Assembly (NCBI RefSeq): GCF_028656955.1
Contig: NZ_JAMDGY010000024.1
Location: 62,001-126,000 of the forward strand
Reading direction: 5' to 3'
DNA: 64,000 bases
DNA from: Pseudomonas fontis
Lineage (GTDB): Bacteria; Pseudomonadota; Gammaproteobacteria; Pseudomonadales; Pseudomonadaceae
This document shows positions 48,307 to 56,213 of the stretch, one piece after another (the first letter of the stretch is position 1; every line of letters starts with the position of its first letter). The position numbers and the translations under genes were made by a program. The notes beneath the pieces are model-generated. The model did not search any database, was not told where the DNA came from, and saw nothing but the letters and a program-made list of their open reading frames with translations.

Positions 48307-49233
48307 ATGCCTGTGACATTCCATCCCGACGCCCTGCGCGCCAGCCTCAAGCCGCTGTCGGTGCGCCAGCCACTGTCGGCCGAGGCACAGGCCTACCAGC
48401 GCTTCTACGGCCTGGAACAACCGCACACGCGCTGGCTGGGCCGCCTGGATACCGCAGGTTTCGAACTGGTCGGGCAGGTCTGGCTGCCCGCCGAGCCGGT
48501 GGGCACCCTGGTCCTGCTGCACGGCTTCTACGACCACATGGGCCTGTACCGCCACGCCATCGAATGGGCGCTCAAGCGCAACCTGGCGGTCATCGCCTGC
48601 GACCTGCCCGGCCACGGCCTATCCAGCGGCCCGCGTGCAAGCATCAAGAGCTTCGCCATCTATCAACAGGTACTCGATGCCTTGTTCGCGCAGGCCCGCG
48701 CCCTGCAGCTGCCGCAGCCCTGGCACCTGTTCGGGCAGAGTACCGGCGGCGCCATCGCCATCGACCACCTGCTCAACCACGGTGCCAACAGCCCGATCCA
48801 GGGCGAAGTCATCCTGCTCGCGCCGCTGGTGCGGCCGCGTTCCTGGCGTTGGTCGAAATTCAGCTATCGGGTGCTGCGCCACTTTGTGCAGGGCATCGAA
48901 CGACGCTTCAGCGAGAACACCAACGACCCGACCTTCCTGCCGTTCCTGCAGGCCGACCCGCTGCAACCCCGGCGCCTGCCGACGGCCTGGGTGGGGGCGT
49001 TGGTGGATTGGGTCAAGCGCATCGAAGCGGCACCCGACAGCCCGCGCCGCCCGCTGATCATTCAGGGGCAGGCGGACATGACCGTGGACTGGCCGCACAA
49101 CCTGCAGGTGCTCAAGGAAAAGTTCGCGGCGCCGCAGATCCTCCTGTTGCCGGAGGCGCGGCATCACCTGGCCAATGAATTGCCGGCGATCCGTCAGCGC
49201 TACTTCGATTTCATCGAGCAGCGCCTGGGCTGA
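48307..49233 (+). CDS. Alpha/beta hydrolase (lysophospholipase/monoacylglycerol lipase type)
   Basis: 308 residues with the serine-hydrolase fold: oxyanion loop LLHGFYDHMG (~70-79), CDLPGHGLSSGPR, and nucleophile elbow GQSTGG with Ser145. The acid and His follow in IIQGQADMTVDW and EARHHLANE. No signal peptide, so probably cytosolic. The closest types are PldB/monoacylglycerol lipases; the natural substrate is not known. The Shine-Dalgarno is weak. Confidence 0.85.
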   Translation: MPVTFHPDALRASLKPLSVRQPLSAEAQAYQRFYGLEQPHTRWLGRLDTAGFELVGQVWLPAEPVGTLVLLHGFYDHMGLYRHAIEWALKRNLAVIACDLPGHGLSSGPRASIKSFAIYQQVLDALFAQARALQLPQPWHLFGQSTGGAIAIDHLLNHGANSPIQGEVILLAPLVRPRSWRWSKFSYRVLRHFVQGIERRFSENTNDPTFLPFLQADPLQPRRLPTAWVGALVDWVKRIEAAPDSPRRPLIIQGQADMTVDWPHNLQVLKEKFAAPQILLLPEARHHLANELPAIRQRYFDFIEQRLG

Positions 49234-49983
49234 TCACTTGAGCTCCGAGCTGCTCATGCCCACTGCCAGGCCCGCACGGATCGCCGCCAGGGCGGCAGCG
49301 TAGTAGGCCTTGCCTTCGCTGGACTCGGCGAAGGTGGCGAAGGCTTCGAGCTCGTCATCGGACAGGTCGCGGTAGACGTACAACAGGGTGTTGTTGAGGT
49401 CGGCACCGATCTGCTGCATCAGGCGCTGGCGCTGCCCGTCGAGCATGCCTTGGGCCTGGCCACCGCCGAGCAGGCCGGGGATCATCTGGCTGAGGCTGTC
49501 AGCCGCCACGCCGGCAATCGCCAGGCTCACTTCAGCGCCGGCTTCACGCGCCGGCAGGGCCTGGGCCAGGTGGCCGATGACCAGCAGGCGGTTGTCGCTG
49601 ACCTGCATTTTTGGCAGGCCCTTGGCGTTCTTGGCCAGTTGGTCGCGACGCGTGGCGAGCAGTTCGGCGGCAACGATCTTGCGCCCCAGCGGCGACTGGA
49701 AGAACGTCAGCGCAGGCGCCGGGTCATTCAGCTTGGCGCGCAACTGCGCCTCGGCGCGTTGGTCGACGGCCTTGGGCTCGAAACGCTGGTTGCTGTTGTT
49801 CACCAGGGCCTGGAAAACCGCAGGCGGCAGGCTGCTGCGATAGCGCTGTTGGGCGGCATCGAGGGCGTCGGTAAAGTGGGCGCGCTGGTCGGGCCAGCCG
49901 GCGACCTTGTACAGTTGGTCGTGAGTGTCTGCCCAGACAGGCGTGGTGCAGATCAACATCAACAGAAAAAACAAACGGCGCAT
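49234..49983 (-). CDS. DUF2059 domain exported protein
   Basis: 249 residues with a signal peptide (MRRLFFLLMLICTTPVWA). The helical C-terminal part (QQIGADLNNTLLYVYRDLSDDELEAFATFAESSEGKAYYAAALAAI) is the DUF2059 pattern. Function unknown. The stop codon abuts that of the convergent hydrolase (48307-49233) with no gap. Confidence 0.82.
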   Translation of the reverse strand: MRRLFFLLMLICTTPVWADTHDQLYKVAGWPDQRAHFTDALDAAQQRYRSSLPPAVFQALVNNSNQRFEPKAVDQRAEAQLRAKLNDPAPALTFFQSPLGRKIVAAELLATRRDQLAKNAKGLPKMQVSDNRLLVIGHLAQALPAREAGAEVSLAIAGVAADSLSQMIPGLLGGGQAQGMLDGQRQRLMQQIGADLNNTLLYVYRDLSDDELEAFATFAESSEGKAYYAAALAAIRAGLAVGMSSSELK

Positions 49984-50105
49984 TCCGGACTCCTGTCGGC
50001 AGGCCGCTATTGTCTTGACCTGGCAGGGCTTTGTCGAGACGCCATTGCATACTCTCGGCCAAGTGGCGCTGTCGGACGCTCACGCAGACGGATACTATGC
50101 GCGCC

Positions 50106-50729
50106 ATGCACATGACCTCTGATCACCCCTTGCTGTTGCGCATCGTCGACGACCTGGCCACCCATGGCTGGTCGCAGCAGCCTGTTTTCCTCCCGGCACC
50201 GCTCAGCGCGGCGCTCGCGGCCGAGTGCCGCAAACGCGCTGCCGAAGGCGAGCTGACCCCGGCAGGCGTGGGCCGTGGCACCGCGCAGGAAGTGCGCGAA
50301 GGCATCCGTGGCGACCATATTCGCTGGCTGGAAGCGGGCGAATCAGAGCCTTGCGACCAGTATCTGGCGCTGATGGACAGCCTGCGTGAAGCGCTCAATC
50401 GGGACCTGTTCCTGGGCCTTGAAGATTTCGAGTGCCATTTTGCGCTGTACCCGCCAGGGGCGTTCTATCGCAAGCACCTGGATCGCTTCCGCGACAGTGA
50501 TCGGCGCATGGTTTCGGCGGTGATCTACCTCAATGAAGACTGGCTGGCGGACGATGGCGGCCAATTGCGCATGAGCCTGAAAACCGGTGTGGAGCATGAC
50601 GTGCAACCGACCAGCGGTTGCCTGGTGGTGTTCCTCTCGGGCGAGGTACCGCATGAAGTGCTGCCGGCCACCCGCGAGCGCTTGTCGCTCACCGGCTGGT
50701 TCCGCCGGCGTGGCAACGAGCCGTTCTGA
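50106..50729 (+). CDS. 2-oxoglutarate/Fe(II)-dependent oxygenase (prolyl 4-hydroxylase type)
   Basis: 207 residues. The Fe(II) facial triad is visible as His and Asp in YRKHLDRFRD and His in GEVPHEVLPATRERLSLTGWF, with the 2OG-binding Arg in the same strand. Related bacterial enzymes hydroxylate proline in elongation factor Tu or ribosomal protein; that substrate is inference. The start is uncertain: ATG 50097, 50106 and 50112 are in frame and none has a Shine-Dalgarno. TACTAT at 50093-50098 would start transcription near 50106, suggesting a leaderless mRNA. Confidence 0.85.
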   Translation: MHMTSDHPLLLRIVDDLATHGWSQQPVFLPAPLSAALAAECRKRAAEGELTPAGVGRGTAQEVREGIRGDHIRWLEAGESEPCDQYLALMDSLREALNRDLFLGLEDFECHFALYPPGAFYRKHLDRFRDSDRRMVSAVIYLNEDWLADDGGQLRMSLKTGVEHDVQPTSGCLVVFLSGEVPHEVLPATRERLSLTGWFRRRGNEPF

Positions 50730-50730
50730 G

Positions 50731-51219
50731 ATGCACAAGGTACTGGTGAGCGCCTGCCTGCTCGGCCAGCCGGTGCGCTATGACGGCCGCGCCAGTGGCC
50801 ACCCGGATACGCTGCAAGCCTGGCAGGCGCAGGGGCGCGTGGTGCCGCTCTGCCCGGAGGTGGCGGGCGGCTTGCCGACGCCACGCCCGCCTGCGGAGAT
50901 CCCCGGTGGTCAGGGCCGCGCGGTGCTGGACGGGGATGCCCGGGTGGTGACGGTGGCGGGCGAGGATGTCAGTGCGCAATTTGTGGCTGGGGCGCAGATC
51001 GCGCTGGCGTTGGTCCGCCGCCATGGCATTCGCATTGCGGTGCTCAAGTCCGGTAGCCCCTCGTGCGGCAATCAGCAAACCTACGATGGCACCTTCAGCG
51101 GCACCAAGGTGGCTGGCGAAGGCGTCACCACGGCGCTGCTGCGCGGTGATGGCGTGCTGGTGTTCAGCGAGCTGGAGCTGGAGGCGGCCGCGCAAGCGCT
51201 GGCTGCCCTCGACGCCTAG
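50731..51219 (+). CDS. DUF523 family protein (TudS-type thiouracil desulfidase)
   Basis: 162 residues. Three conserved cysteines, Cys9 (VSACLLG), Cys41 (PLCPEV) and Cys112 (GSPSCG), match the [4Fe-4S] ligands described for TudS, which removes sulfur from thiouracil. The remainder (YDG, GTF.G..GEGVT) fits DUF523. It begins one base after the oxygenase stop, so they form an operon. Its TAG overlaps the stop of the convergent binding-protein gene in a shared CTAG (51216-51219). Confidence 0.85.
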   Translation: MHKVLVSACLLGQPVRYDGRASGHPDTLQAWQAQGRVVPLCPEVAGGLPTPRPPAEIPGGQGRAVLDGDARVVTVAGEDVSAQFVAGAQIALALVRRHGIRIAVLKSGSPSCGNQQTYDGTFSGTKVAGEGVTTALLRGDGVLVFSELELEAAAQALAALDA

Positions 51220-51725
51220 GGCTTGGCTGCCTGGCTCGCGTCTGCGCTGAGCCATTTCTGCGTCATTGCGGCCAGCCGGCCGTCTGCCTTGATACGCTCC
51301 AGCGCGTTGTCCACGGCACTTTGGAAGGCCGGGTTGCCTTTCGGGAACGCAATGGCCAGGTTCACCGGAGCTTTGCCGATTGTCGCCTGTTGGCTGTAAG
51401 GCTCGCTGAAGTCCAGGCGCTCCTTGAGGGCCGGCGTGGCCACCAGCTGATCCAGGGCAATGTCGAATTTGCCGTCCACCACGTCTTGCAGCAGGTCGTC
51501 TTCGACGACGACGAACTCGGCCCTGACATCCAGTTCCCTGGCCAACTCCTGGCCCAGTTCAATCTCGAAACCCGCGGGCTTTTCAGCGTCCATGAAGTTG
51601 TACTGCGGCGTGTTGGCCTCAACGGCAATACGCAGTTCGCCACGGTCGTTAACGTCGTCGATCAGCTCGGCCTGTGCCCCTTGGCAGAACAGTGCGGTGA
51701 GTAGTAATCCAATGGTGAAACGCAT
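51216..51725 (-). CDS. Shortened periplasmic solute-binding protein (SBP_bac_3 type)
   Basis: 169 residues with a signal peptide (to GAQA, ~19). Lobe 1 of an amino-acid binding protein follows (RGELRIAVEANTPQYNFMDAEKPAGFEIELGQELARELDV...FDIALDQLVATPALKERLDFSEPY). It then passes directly to the C-terminal FPKGNPAFQSAVDNALERIKADGRLAAMTQKWL. The family is normally ~250 residues, so ~75 residues of lobe 2 are missing without any frameshift. No transporter genes adjoin. It may be a stand-alone sensor-like or degenerate protein. Confidence 0.8.
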   Translation of the reverse strand: MRFTIGLLLTALFCQGAQAELIDDVNDRGELRIAVEANTPQYNFMDAEKPAGFEIELGQELARELDVRAEFVVVEDDLLQDVVDGKFDIALDQLVATPALKERLDFSEPYSQQATIGKAPVNLAIAFPKGNPAFQSAVDNALERIKADGRLAAMTQKWLSADASQAAKP

Positions 51726-51954
51726 CTAAGCCCCTTGGTTCTATTGGCAATTAACAAGACTTCGCCGTGACTTTCTGCTGATGCCACGGTCGAACGCCAC
51801 TTAGGACCACAGTAGTCGAAGGATGTTTAGCGGCGCGGCAAGTTTTTTCTGTCGGCTCGTTCAAACATGTTTTGGCGCAATTGATCTATGGTAATGGACG
51901 GTCGTCGTTCGTATTAATGGCGACGCTGATTGAAGTAAATCACAGGAGAAGTGA

Positions 51955-52428
51955 ATGAAAAGCCTATTTTCGCGTGCTGCCGTTGCCGGTCTGTTGATGG
52001 GGGTGTCCGCGCTGGCCGCCGCTGAAGGGCTCACCAGCCAACAACCGCCCAAGGATGCCAAGGTCTTCATCGTTTCCCCGGCCGATGGCGCGACGGTCGA
52101 CAAGACCTTCACCGTCAAGTTCGGTATCGAGGGCATGGAGCTCAAACCTGCGGGTGATCAAACCCCGCACACCGGTCACCACCATTTGCTGGTGGATGTC
52201 GACAAGGAGCCGGCCGCTGACCAGGTGCTGCCGACCAGCCTGATGCCGGAAGCCGGCCAGGCGCTGCCCGCTGGGCCGCAGGTGCTGCATTTCGGCAAGG
52301 CGCAGACTGAAACCAGCCTGACCCTGACCCCGGGCAAGCACACCCTGCAACTGGTGCTGGGCGACAAGTTCCATGTGCCGTTCAAGCCAACTGTGGAATC
52401 GAAGAAGATCACCGTTACCGTCAAGTAA
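51955..52428 (+). CDS. DUF4399 domain exported protein
   Basis: 157 residues with a signal peptide (MKSLFSRAAVAGLLMGVSALAAA). The mature domain contains VFIVSPADGATVDKTFTVKFGIEGMELKPAG and a His-rich HTGHHHLLVD, then LTPGKHTLQLVLGDKFHVPF, the DUF4399 pattern. The HTGHHH stretch suggests metal binding, which is inference. CAGGAGAAG precedes the ATG. The 229 bases upstream hold no other gene. Confidence 0.88.
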   Translation: MKSLFSRAAVAGLLMGVSALAAAEGLTSQQPPKDAKVFIVSPADGATVDKTFTVKFGIEGMELKPAGDQTPHTGHHHLLVDVDKEPAADQVLPTSLMPEAGQALPAGPQVLHFGKAQTETSLTLTPGKHTLQLVLGDKFHVPFKPTVESKKITVTVK

Positions 52429-52450
52429 CGACTGCTGACTGCTTTGTGGT

Positions 52451-52527
52451 TGTGGGAGCCGGCCTTGCCGGCGATGGCTTTCTCACGGTTAGTGAGGGCC
52501 TCATCGCCGGCAAGGCCGGCTCCCACA
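52451..52527. repeat. REP inverted pair before serA 3' end
   Basis: The arms 52451-52475 (TGTGGGAGCCGG...GCGAT) and 52503-52527 (ATCGCCGG...CCCACA) flank a spacer that has its own small dyad (CTCAC...GTGAG). Between convergent DUF4399 and serA genes. Confidence 0.93.
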
Positions 52528-52544
52528 CATTTTGCGCGTAAAAC

Positions 52545-53774
52545 TTAGAACAACACGCGGGAACGGATAGTGCCCTTGATGTGTTGCAGTTTTTCTTGCG
52601 CCAGGTCCGAGTACTCGGCATCAACGTCGATCACCACGTAACCGACTTTCTCGTTGGTCTGCAGGAACTGACCGGAGATGTTGATCGCGTTTTCGGCAAA
52701 CACTTTGTTGATTTCGCTGAGCACGCCCGGAATGTTTTCGTGGATGTGCAGCAGACGGTGCTTGCCCGGGTGCGCCGGCAGGGCCACTTCAGGGAAGTTG
52801 ACCGAAGACACCGAGGTACCGTTGTCGCTGTACTTGACCAGCTTCTCGGCCACTTCCAGGCCAATGTTGGCCTGCGCTTCGGCGGTGGAACCACCGATGT
52901 GCGGGGTCAGGATCACGTTGTCCAGGCCACGCAGCGGGCTTTCGAATTCTTCGTCGTTCGAGCGCGGCTCGACCGGGAATACATCGATGGCAGCGCCGAT
53001 CAGGTGCTTGTCCTTGATCGCAGCAGCGAGGTGGTCCAGCTCGACCACGGTGCCGCGTGCAGCGTTGATCAGGATGCCGCCCTTCTTGATGGCACGGATT
53101 TCCTTCTCGCCCATCATCCACTGGGTGGCGGCGGTTTCCGGCACGTGCAGCGAAACGATGTCGGACATCGCCAACAGGTCGTGCAGTTTACCTACCTGGG
53201 TGGCGTTACCCAGCGGCAGCTTGGTGATGGTGTCGTAGAAGAACACCTGCATGCCCAGGCCTTCGGCCAGCACCGACAGCTGCGTACCGATCGAGCCGTA
53301 GCCGACGATACCGAGCTTCTTGCCACGGATCTCGAAGGAGTTGGCCGCGCTCTTGATCCAGCCACCACGGTGACAGGAAGCGTTTTTCTCAGGGATGCCA
53401 CGCAGCAGCAGGATGGCCTCGGCCAGCACCAGCTCGGCGACGGAGCGGGTGTTGGAGTACGGCGCGTTGAACACGGCGATGCCACGCTCGCGCGCTGCGC
53501 TCAGGTCAACCTGGTTGGTACCGATGCAGAAACAGCCGACAGCAACCAGTTTCTTGGCGCAGTCGAATACTTCTTCAGTCAGTTGGGTGCGCGAGCGGAT
53601 GCCGATGAAGTGAGCGTCGGCGATCTTTTCCTTCAAGTCGGCGTCCGGCAGGGACCCGGTGAGGTACTCGATGTTGGTGTACCCGGCGGCCTTGAGGACG
53701 TCCACGGCGGATTGGTGGACGCCTTCGAGGAGAAGGAACTTGATCTTGCTCTTATCGAGAGAAGTCTTGCTCAT
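52545..53774 (-). CDS. serA: D-3-phosphoglycerate dehydrogenase
   Basis: 409 residues, first enzyme of serine synthesis, NAD-dependent. NAD fold IVGYGSIGTQLSVLAEGLGM (~155-175); catalytic Arg/Glu/His in the blocks INAARGTVVELD and LTPHIGGSTAEAQ. A C-terminal ACT domain (~335-409) is the site of serine feedback in this class. Such SerA enzymes also reduce 2-oxoglutarate to D-2-hydroxyglutarate, which fits the divergent neighbour. Confidence 0.96.
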   Translation of the reverse strand: MSKTSLDKSKIKFLLLEGVHQSAVDVLKAAGYTNIEYLTGSLPDADLKEKIADAHFIGIRSRTQLTEEVFDCAKKLVAVGCFCIGTNQVDLSAARERGIAVFNAPYSNTRSVAELVLAEAILLLRGIPEKNASCHRGGWIKSAANSFEIRGKKLGIVGYGSIGTQLSVLAEGLGMQVFFYDTITKLPLGNATQVGKLHDLLAMSDIVSLHVPETAATQWMMGEKEIRAIKKGGILINAARGTVVELDHLAAAIKDKHLIGAAIDVFPVEPRSNDEEFESPLRGLDNVILTPHIGGSTAEAQANIGLEVAEKLVKYSDNGTSVSSVNFPEVALPAHPGKHRLLHIHENIPGVLSEINKVFAENAINISGQFLQTNEKVGYVVIDVDAEYSDLAQEKLQHIKGTIRSRVLF

Positions 53775-53858
53775 CTGCGTAAACCTGTGTCCCGGAGAAA
53801 AAATGGCAGGGAAGTGAAGCTGCCGCAGGATCGGCCCAAAGCTCGATCAGCGGGGGCG

Positions 53859-53870
53859 TATGCTAGCATA
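53859..53870. promoter_or_regulatory. Symmetric -10 element between serA and the FAD dehydrogenase
   Basis: TATGCTAGCATA is a perfect 12-base palindrome that gives a TATGCT hexamer on each strand. Transcripts would start near 53858 (minus, serA, leader ~84) and 53871 (plus, leader ~76). No good -35 is seen on either side. Confidence 0.4.
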
Positions 53871-53946
53871 GGCACCCCTTGATTCGCCCATCCCTGGGAC
53901 GTGAAGTGTGCTCAGGGTGACTATGAATTGTTCGAGAGTTCTGTCG

Positions 53947-55344
53947 ATGACCCAGTCTGTGTTGATTGATGAGCTGATGACCCTGGTCGAGCCCGGCAAG
54001 GTACTGACCGACGCCGCGTCCCTTGAAGCCTACGGCAAGGACTGGACCAAACACTTCGCGCCGGCCCCCACGGCGATCGTCTTCCCCAAGAGCATCGAAC
54101 AGGTCCAGGCCATCGTGCGCTGGGCCAACCAGCACAAGGTTGCCCTGGTGCCGTCTGGCGGGCGCACCGGGCTGTCGGCAGCGGCGGTCGCGGCCAATGG
54201 CGAAGTGGTGGTGTCATTCGACTACATGAACCAGATTCTGGCGTTCAATGAGTTCGACCGCACGGCGGTGTGTCAGCCCGGCGTGGTCACCGAGCAATTG
54301 CAGAATTTTGCCGAAGACCAGGGGTTGTACTACCCAGTGGACTTCGCGTCGGCCGGTTCCAGCCAGATTGGCGGCAATATCGGCACCAATGCCGGCGGGA
54401 TCAAGGTCATTCGCTACGGCATGACCCGCAACTGGGTCGCCGGCATCAAGGTGGTGACCGGCAAGGGCGACCTGCTCGAGCTGAACAAGGACCTGATCAA
54501 GAACGCCACCGGCTACGACCTGCGCCAGCTGTTCATCGGCGCCGAAGGCACGCTGGGCTTCGTGGTCGAGGCGACCATGCGCCTGGACCGCGCGCCAAAC
54601 AACCTCACCGCGATGGTGCTGGGCACGCCGGACTTCGACTCGATCATGCCGGTGCTGCACGCTTTTCGCGACAAGCTCGACCTGACCGCCTTCGAATTCT
54701 TCTCTGACAAGGCCCTGGCCAAGATCATGGGCCGTGGCGATGTGCCGGCGCCGTTCGAAACAGATTGCCCGTTCTACGTGCTGCTGGAGTTCGAAGCCAG
54801 CAACGAAGAGGTGGCCAATGATGCCCTGGCGACCTTCGAGCACTGCGTGGAGCAGGGCTGGGTGCTGGATGGCGTGATGAGCCAGAGCCAAACCCAGTTG
54901 CAGAACCTCTGGAAGCTGCGCGAGTACATCTCCGAAACCATCGCCCACTGGACCCCGTACAAGAACGACATCTCGGTGACCGTGTCGAAAGTGCCGGCCT
55001 TCCTCAAGGATATCGACGCCATCGTCGCCGATAACTACCCGGACTTCGAAGTGGTCTGGTATGGCCATATCGGTGATGGCAACCTCCACCTGAATATCCT
55101 CAAGCCGGACAACCTGGGCAAGGACGAGTTCTTTGCCAAGTGCGCTACCGTGAACAAGTGGGTGTTCGAAACCGTCGAGAAGTACAACGGCTCGATCTCG
55201 GCCGAGCATGGTGTGGGCATGACCAAGCGTGATTACCTGGGTTACAGCCGCTCGCCGGTTGAAATCGAATACATGAAAGCGGTGAAGGCCGCGTTCGACC
55301 CGAACGGGATCATGAACCCGGGCAAGATCTTCGCCGTCGAATAA
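53947..55344 (+). CDS. D-2-hydroxyglutarate dehydrogenase, FAD-linked (GlcD family)
   Basis: 465 residues of the vanillyl-alcohol-oxidase type. The FAD-binding domain has VPSGGRTGLSAAAVA (~75-90), GSSQIGGNIGTNAGGIKVIRYG and LIKNATGYDLRQLFIGAEGTLG. The C-terminal metal-site blocks are WYGHIGDGNLHLN and SAEHGVGMTKRDYL. The location divergent from serA matches the P. stutzeri arrangement where D2HGDH removes D-2-hydroxyglutarate made by SerA and passes electrons to an electron-transfer flavoprotein. Annotated glycolate oxidase GlcD in some genomes. ATG 53947 gives the expected length. Confidence 0.9.
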   Translation: MTQSVLIDELMTLVEPGKVLTDAASLEAYGKDWTKHFAPAPTAIVFPKSIEQVQAIVRWANQHKVALVPSGGRTGLSAAAVAANGEVVVSFDYMNQILAFNEFDRTAVCQPGVVTEQLQNFAEDQGLYYPVDFASAGSSQIGGNIGTNAGGIKVIRYGMTRNWVAGIKVVTGKGDLLELNKDLIKNATGYDLRQLFIGAEGTLGFVVEATMRLDRAPNNLTAMVLGTPDFDSIMPVLHAFRDKLDLTAFEFFSDKALAKIMGRGDVPAPFETDCPFYVLLEFEASNEEVANDALATFEHCVEQGWVLDGVMSQSQTQLQNLWKLREYISETIAHWTPYKNDISVTVSKVPAFLKDIDAIVADNYPDFEVVWYGHIGDGNLHLNILKPDNLGKDEFFAKCATVNKWVFETVEKYNGSISAEHGVGMTKRDYLGYSRSPVEIEYMKAVKAAFDPNGIMNPGKIFAVE

Positions 55345-55385
55345 AGCCAAGAAACGTAGAGCGTTCAACACGTCAGGAGTCGGTA

Positions 55386-56051
55386 ATGAGCTATCAGCAC
55401 CAGTATGTAGACGGCACGCGCATCCATTTTGCCCTGGGCAAGGTGGTGTGCATCGGGCGCAACTACGCCGAGCATGCCAAAGAGCTGGACAACCCGATCC
55501 CTTCCGAACCGTTGCTGTTCATCAAGCCGGGCAGTTGCGTGGTACCGCTGGCCGGTGGCTTCAAGATCCCGACCGAGCGGGGCTCAGTGCATTACGAGGC
55601 GGAAATCGCCGTGCTGCTGGGCAAGTCGTTGTCGCCCAAGCCCAGCGAAGAAGAAGTGCTGGATGCGATTTCCGGTTTCGCCCCGGCGCTGGACCTGACC
55701 CTGCGCGACCTGCAAGGGCAACTCAAGGAAAAAGGCCTGCCGTGGGAGCGCGCCAAGTGCTTCGATGGCGCCTGCGTGCTGCCGCCATTCGTCCCGGTCA
55801 GTGCCTTTGAAGACCTGGCCGATATCGGTATCCGCCTGACCATCAATGGTGAGGTTCGCCAGGACGGCAACAGCGCCTTGATGCTCAACCCCATCGTGCC
55901 GATGATCCAGCACATGGCCTCGCAATTCTCGTTGCAGGCCGGTGACGTGATCCTCACTGGCACCCCGGCCGGGGTCGGGCCGTTCAACGTCGGTGATGAG
56001 CTGGTGCTGGAGCTGCCGGGCGTCAGCCGCTTCGAAAGCCGCGTGTTGTAA
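55386..56051 (+). CDS. Fumarylacetoacetate hydrolase family protein (FAHD1-like)
   Basis: 221 residues of the FAH catalytic domain: VVCIGRNYAEHAKELDNPIPSEPLLFIKPG near the N-terminus, the metal site HYEAEIAVLLGK and GDVILTGTPAGVGP near the C-terminus. The family includes acylpyruvate hydrolases and oxaloacetate decarboxylases, and the size matches FAHD1/YcgM. It follows the FAD dehydrogenase by 41 bases, so the two are probably co-transcribed. The substrate is unproven. Confidence 0.9.
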   Translation: MSYQHQYVDGTRIHFALGKVVCIGRNYAEHAKELDNPIPSEPLLFIKPGSCVVPLAGGFKIPTERGSVHYEAEIAVLLGKSLSPKPSEEEVLDAISGFAPALDLTLRDLQGQLKEKGLPWERAKCFDGACVLPPFVPVSAFEDLADIGIRLTINGEVRQDGNSALMLNPIVPMIQHMASQFSLQAGDVILTGTPAGVGPFNVGDELVLELPGVSRFESRVL

Positions 56052-56213
56052 AGGTGTCCGGCAGTCATGCGTGCCTGCCGGATACGTATCTCCTTGGAAT
56101 TTGGTCGGATTTCTCAGTTTTTTCACAATTGATCCGGATAATGCGTCCGCATCTCTTTATGTGAATGTGCCGGTTGTGTGCTATTCACTGGTGAAAAACA
56201 GCAGGAATATGCC

